From Capsicum annuum (taxonomy: Eukaryota > Streptophyta > Magnoliopsida > Solanales > Solanaceae), in NCBI RefSeq assembly GCF_002878395.1, contig NW_025842141.1, forward strand, positions 419,171 to 483,170: a stretch of DNA of 64,000 bases. Reading direction: 5' to 3'. The notes under the pieces were generated by a model. That model searched no databases. It was not told the DNA's origin and saw only the letters and a program-made list of their open reading frames with translations. Made by a program: the position numbers and the translations under genes. Positions 58,850 through 64,000 of this stretch are shown piece after piece. The first letter of the stretch is position 1. Every line of letters begins with the position of its first letter.

Positions 58850-59532
58850 GTGCCGTGGGCCAAAAATCGTCCGGGACATTCCAAGGAGGTTGGGGATCGT
58901 CCCAGTATGGTCCATTTATTTATTCGAGGCCATTTGGGTGGTCAAACGAATAAAATGGCGCAAACGAGGCATTTTCAAGAAAAATCGGTGTGCTATAGCC
59001 AATGGTTTCAGGGGTAGGTACGGAGTCCAAGGGCATCGTGGGCCAAAAATTGATCGAGTCCAAGTCCCAGTGTGGTCCGTTTATTTATTCGAGGACATTT
59101 GGGTGGTCAAACGGGCAAAATGGCGCGAATGGGGCATTTTTTAGCCAAATCAGTGTGCTATAGCCCACGGTTTTGAGGGTGGGCCCAGGGTACGGGGGTA
59201 CCGTGGGTTAAAAATCAACCGGGGCATGCCAGGGAGGTTGGGTATCATCCCAATATGGTCTGTTTAATTATTTGAGGCCATTTGGGTGGTTAAATGGGCA
59301 AAATAGTACAAACAGGGCATTTTTTGGGCCAATCGGTGGGCTATAGCCCACAGTTTTGGGGGTGGGCCCAGAGTTCAGGGGTGCCGTGGGTAGAAAATCG
59401 ATCGGGGCATGCCAAGAAGGTTAGAGATCATCCCAGTTTGGTCCGTTTATTTATTCGAGGCCATTTGGGTGGTCTAACGGGCAAAACAGCGAGAACGGGG
59501 CATTTTCATGCCAAATCGGTGTACTATAGCCC
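58850..59532. repeat. Satellite array, type B (segment 3)
   Basis: The last type B monomers, ending at actatagccc. The following bases repeat the same monomer position in type C form, which marks the junction. Confidence 0.9.
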
Positions 59533-59669
59533 AAATTGGTGTGCTATAACCCACGGTTTTCTGAGTGTGCCCGGGGCTCGGGTGTGTTTTGGGACGAAAA
59601 TCAAGCAGAGGCCCCTAAGCAGGCTGTGGATCGGCCAGGGGTGGGCTTGACGTGGTCATTTAGGTAGAT
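59533..59669. repeat. Satellite array, type C (segment 1)
   Basis: The first type C monomer (ttttctgagtgtgcccgggg, aagcaggctgtggatcggcc), cut at gtcatttaggtagat by the solo LTR. Confidence 0.85.
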
Positions 59670-61332
59670 TGATACGCCCAAATTACAACTCTCGTTAGAG
59701 AGTGTAAGAGGCGCTGTCAAATATAAAACCCAACTGGGTTGGATGTCGAATCCCACAGGGAATACTGTGTTCACTAAGTATTGTGGTTGTTATTAGACTG
59801 TTGATCAAATGTTCCAGAATAAAAGGGGGTTTTGATTTATCAATTATAATCAAATGTTTGTCACAGAAAGTGATCCAACTGTAGATTACATTTGCAAATA
59901 GTAATTCAGTAAAAGTAGTCAAACTAGAGTTATGCCTACCAAGATGCTTAAAAAGCTAAGGTTGTGAACTATTTTGAATTCCCAATGAACAATTCTAATT
60001 GCAAGAGTAATTGAATTCTATGGTTTACCCATTAGTTTCTCAACCTAAATGAGTAGTTTATCCCTTAATTCTTTCATACTTAAGGAACATATTATTTATT
60101 CAACTATATTCTCACACGGGTTGATCCGGTTAAGGCATCTACCCTCTATCCAAAGGTTAAAGCCTTTAGATTTGTGTAAACCCTTTCTTTTCCCAACAAA
60201 CACTTTTCTATTCGAACAAGTGATATTCCTGGGCTAACTTTTCAAGTTTGCAACCAAGAAAAGTCATTAAAGTGAAGAAGGGTTTATGCAATATCAATTA
60301 ATCGTGCGAATCTACTAGATTCACAACCCCCAATCAGCTATTCACATCAAGGCTCCCATAACCCTAGTTATGGGAGCTTAGCCACACATCTACATCATAG
60401 AAAGAGAAGAAATCATTGTGATATTCATAAGTTAATTCAGAATTTACTTTCAAAAGTCACAATTATTGTTCTTCAATCTTCTATAGAAAATATGATAAAG
60501 GAATCTAGATCCGCAACTCTCAAATGAATCTAAGAGAAAAACTACGTACAATATTTTTCAAGTATGGAAAACCCTCATAAAAAATAAAAATATGCCTAAT
60601 AAAATCTAAAACTGTGGATTTAAATGTTCCCATGTAAAAAGGATTTAAAATTTAAATTCAGAAAAAAATGCATCCAAATTGGTGGTCCACGGCAAAACTG
60701 GTGGTCCACTATTTTGACCGTCGCTGAGTGTTCTGAAATCCTGAATTCTATTTGGGTCTGGTGGTCAGGTTGGTTGTCTACTGTAAAACTGGTGGTCCAC
60801 CATTTTGACCACCAGTGGGTCTTCTGAAAACTTGAATCTGGTGGTCAAGTTGGTGGTCCACCGCAAAACTGGTGGTCCACCGCAAAACTGGGGGTCCACC
60901 ATTTTGATCGTCGCTGAGTGTTCTGAAATCCTGAATTTTGTTTGGGTCTGGTGGTCAGTTTGGTGGTCCACCGCAAAACTGGTGGTCCACTATTTTGACC
61001 ACCAGTGGTCTTCTGAAATCCTGAATCTGGTGGTCAGGTTGGTGGTCCACCACAAAACTGGGGGTCCACCATTTTGACCATCACTAGGTTTTCTGAAAAC
61101 CTGAATTCTGTTTTAGGTCTGGTAGTAAGTTTGCTGGTCCACCACAAAACTGGTGGTCCACCATTTTGACCACCAGTGGTGTTTTTCTGCTAATTTCCTG
61201 AGTCGTCTCCTTCAGCTAGCTCCTTACCCTGAAAAACTAAAATCCAGCATTAAATGCAACCTTGGTTGCTTGAAAATATGTAATTTTCCCAAGAAAAAGA
61301 TGCACAATGTTTCGTCAAAAGCCGGAACATCA
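59670..61332 (-). mobile_element. Solo LTR, minus strand, with internal minisatellite
   Basis: 1663 bp, + strand tgatacgcccaaattacaac to ccggaacatca. The flanks tagat (59665-59669) and tggac (61333-61337) fit a 5 bp target duplication with two transitions, and type C satellite resumes in register. The left edge, read on the minus strand (cctgtgggattcgacatcca, agttgggttttatatttgac, gggcgtatca), matches the 3' end of the solo LTR at 26858-28066. The remainder is different and holds a minisatellite at 60675-61185. No second LTR, primer site or coding region is seen. Confidence 0.8.
60675..61185. repeat. Minisatellite with two alternating unit types
   Basis: About six units built on tggtggtccaccgcaaaact and ccaccattttgacc. 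Longer units (~90 bp) contain gtcgctgagtgttctgaaat and tttgggtctggtggtcag; shorter ones (~80 bp) contain ccagtgg-tcttctgaaa. They alternate long-short three times. One unit carries an extra doubled ggtccaccgcaaaactgg near 60860-60890. Confidence 0.9.
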
Positions 61333-64000
61333 TGGACAAATGGGCGGAACAACATAAACGGGCTATTTTTGGGCCAAATCGTTGTGCTATAACGGCTTTC
61401 AAGGTGTGCCTGGGGCCCGAGTGTGTTTTGGATAAAAAATTGACCATAGGCCCCCAAGCAAGTTGTGGAACGGTCGGGTGAGGGCCAACGGTGTCGACGG
61501 GGCTATTTGGGTGGTCAAAGGGGAGAAACGCCGCGAATGGGCTAATTTAAAGCCAAATCGGTGTTTTATAGCCTACGATTTTCTGGGTGTGCCTAAGGCC
61601 CAAGCGTGTTTTAGGCCAAAAATTGATCAGATTCCCCCAGGCAGGCTGTGGATCAGTCAAGGGTGCGCCAGCAGCGTTGGTGGGCTATTTTGATGGTCAA
61701 ACGGGCAAAATGGAGCAAACGGACCATTTTCGAGCCAAATCAGTGTTCTATTGCCTATATTTTCTAGGTGTACCCAGGGCCTGAGCGTGTTGTGGGCCAA
61801 AAATTGATCGGAGGCCCTAGGCAGGATGTGGATCAATTAGGGTTGGCCATTGGTATTGGCGGGGTCATTTAGGTGGTCAAATAGGTGAACGAGTCATTTT
61901 GGGGCCAAATCGGTTTGCTATATAAGCCCACAATTTTTTGGGTGATCCAAGGGCTCGGGCGTGGTATGGGACAAAAATCAATCGGAGGCCCCCAGGCAGG
62001 CTGTGGATCGATCGAGAGTGGGCCAGTGGTGTTAGGTGGGCCATGTGAATGGTCAAACGGGTGAAACGGCACAAACGAGCTATTTTTGGGCCAAATCGGT
62101 GTGCCATAGCCTACAGTTTTCTATGTGTGCATGGGACCAGGGCATTTTTTTCGACGAAACTCGACCAAAAGCCCTCAGATAGGCTGTGGATCAGCTAGGG
62201 ATGGGCCAACGGCACCAGAGGGGTCGTTTAGGTGGTCAAACAGTGCGAACGGTCCATTTTCGAGCTAAATTGGTGTACTATAGCCCACAGTTTTCTAGGT
62301 GTACCTGGGCCCGATTGTGTTTTAGGCTGAAAATTGATCGGAGGCCCCCAGGCGGGTTGTGGATTGGCCAGGGGTGGACTAACAGCATCGGCGGGGCATT
62401 TGGGTTGCCAAATGGGTGAAACAACGCAAACAGGCTATTTTTGGGCCAAATCGGTGTGCTATAGCCCATGGTTTTTTTATTGTGCCCGGGTCCCAGGCAT
62501 GTTTTGGGCTAAAAAACGACCGTAGGCCTCCAAGCAGGCTGTGGATCGGCCATGGGAGGGCCAGCGGCGGGCCAGTGGCATCGGCGAGGCCGTTTGGGTG
62601 GTCAAGCAAGCAAAATATCGCGAACAAGCCATTTTCAAGCCAAATCGGTGTGCTATAGCCCATGATTTTCTTGGTGTGCCTAGGCCCAGGCATGTTTTGG
62701 GCCAAAAATCGATTGGAGGTCCCAGGAAGGGTGTAGATCGGCCAGGAGTAGCCTAACGGCGTCGGTGGGGCCATTTGGGTGGTCAAATGGAAAAACAGTA
62801 CGAATGGGCCATTTTTAAGCCAAATTGATATGCTATAGCCCGCAGTTTTATAGGTGTTCCTGAAGCTCGAGCGTGGTTTGGGCCGAACGTCGATTGAAAG
62901 CCTTCAGACAGGCTATGGATCGGCTAGGGGTGGGCTATTTGGGTGGCCAATCAGGCAAAACATCGTGAACGGGCCATTTTGAGCTGAATCGAGGTGCTAT
63001 AGCCCACGATTTTATGGGCGTGCCCTGGGCCCATAAATGTTTTTGGTCGAAAAATATCAGAGGACCCCAGGCATGCTGTGGATCTGCCAGGGGTGGGCCA
63101 GCCGCGTTGGGTGGGTCGATTGGGTGGTAAAACAGGCTAAATAGCATGAACGGGCCATTTTCGGGCCAAATTAATGTGGTATAACCCACGATTTTCTGGA
63201 TGCACTGTGGCCCAGACATTTTTTGGGTCGAAAATTGACCAAAGGCCACCAGGAAGGTTGTGGATCAGCCAGCAGCGTCGATGGGGCTGTTTGGATGGTC
63301 AAACAGGCGAAACGGTGCGAATGGGTTATTTTCAGATCAAATCGGTGTGCTATAGCCCATAATTTTCTGGGTGTATTCGGGGACTGGGCGTATTTTGGGC
63401 TAAAAATCGAATGAAGGCCCTCAGGCAGGCTGTAGATCGGCAAGGGGTGGGCTAACGGCATCGTCGGGGCCGTTTGGATGGTTAAACGAGCGAAACATCG
63501 CGAACAAACCATTTTCAAGACAAATTGGTGGGTGTTAACCCACAGTTTTCTAGGTATGCTCGAGCATATTTTGGACCAAAAATCGATCGGAGGTCCCCCC
63601 AGCGAGTTGTGGATCGGTTATAGGTGGGCATGCGCCGTCGCCTAAGCTGTTTAGGTGGTCAAACCGATGACAACGCGAACGGATCATTTTCGAGCCAAAT
63701 CGGTGGGTATTAGACCACGGTTTTCTGGATGTACCCAAGTGTGTTTTGGACCGAAAATCAATCGGAGGCCCCCAGGCGGGCTTTGGATCGGCCAGGGATG
63801 GGTCGGCGGCATCGCCAGGGCCGTTTGTGTGGTCAAACGGGCGACATGGCACGAAAGTACCTTTTTCAAGCCAAACTGATGGGTGTTAACACACGATTTT
63901 TTAGGTGTGCTTGGGGCCCAAACAAGTTTCGGGATGAAAATCGATCGGAGGCCCCCCGGTTTTTATGGTGGACCCGAGACTTGGGCGCAGTTTGGGATAA
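61333..64000. repeat. Satellite array, type C (segment 2)
   Basis: About 15 monomers of roughly 175-190 bp to the window end. Markers are ttttctgggtgtgcc, cgtgttttgggccaaaaa, atcggaggcccccaggcagg, ctgtggatcggccaggggtg and ggccgtttgggtggtcaaac. It shares ggtggtcaaac with type B and the gccaaatcggtgtgctatag block with both A and B, but lacks the gggatcatccc block. No gene is supported. Confidence 0.93.

Overview
The window reads as nuclear heterochromatin of a flowering plant. It holds no ordinary host gene, rRNA or tRNA that I can support. About 48 kb of the 64 kb is one tandem satellite superfamily with a period near 182 bp, broken by long-terminal-repeat (LTR) retrotransposon DNA. The element styles (initiator tRNA-Met primer sites, a Tekay/Del-like LTR, and LTR ends with a GGGATTCGAC block) make a eudicot likely and Solanaceae my best guess; that placement is inference.

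Layout. Positions 1-41639 are satellite type A (diagnostics: gtttaatttttt and gggtggacaaac). They are interrupted by a ~210 bp unidentified insert (14195-14405), retroelement E1 (18272-22735, + strand) and a solo LTR (26858-28066). Retroelement E2 (41640-46879, - strand) sits at the switch to type B (gtttatttattcgagg and ggtggtcaaac), which runs to about 59532. Type B is interrupted by a Tekay/Del-like LTR fragment (about 52621-54155) and retroelement E3 (54382-58849, + strand). Type C (ggaggcccccaggc, tgtggatcggccagg, ttttctgggtgtgcc) fills the rest to 64000, around a second solo LTR (59670-61332, - strand). So three diverged subfamilies lie in order A-B-C. Older multi-monomer duplications are visible inside A.

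E1, E2 and E3 are one family of non-autonomous LTR elements with 767-770 bp LTRs, TGATA..TATCA termini, a tRNA-iMet primer site, a purine tract and 5 bp target duplications in satellite DNA. I see no reverse transcriptase or integrase. Each carries a decayed long reading frame behind a short predicted leader intron. The frame appears to run through the purine tract into U3 of the 3' LTR and ends exactly 226 nt inside the LTR in all six LTR copies. E2 has a different, longer 5' coding part that includes a retropepsin-like segment without the catalytic D-[ST]-G. This U3-coded tail and the swapped 5' modules are the most unusual observations here.

The many stop-free stretches of 60-207 codons in the satellite are artefacts of a stop-poor repeat, not genes.
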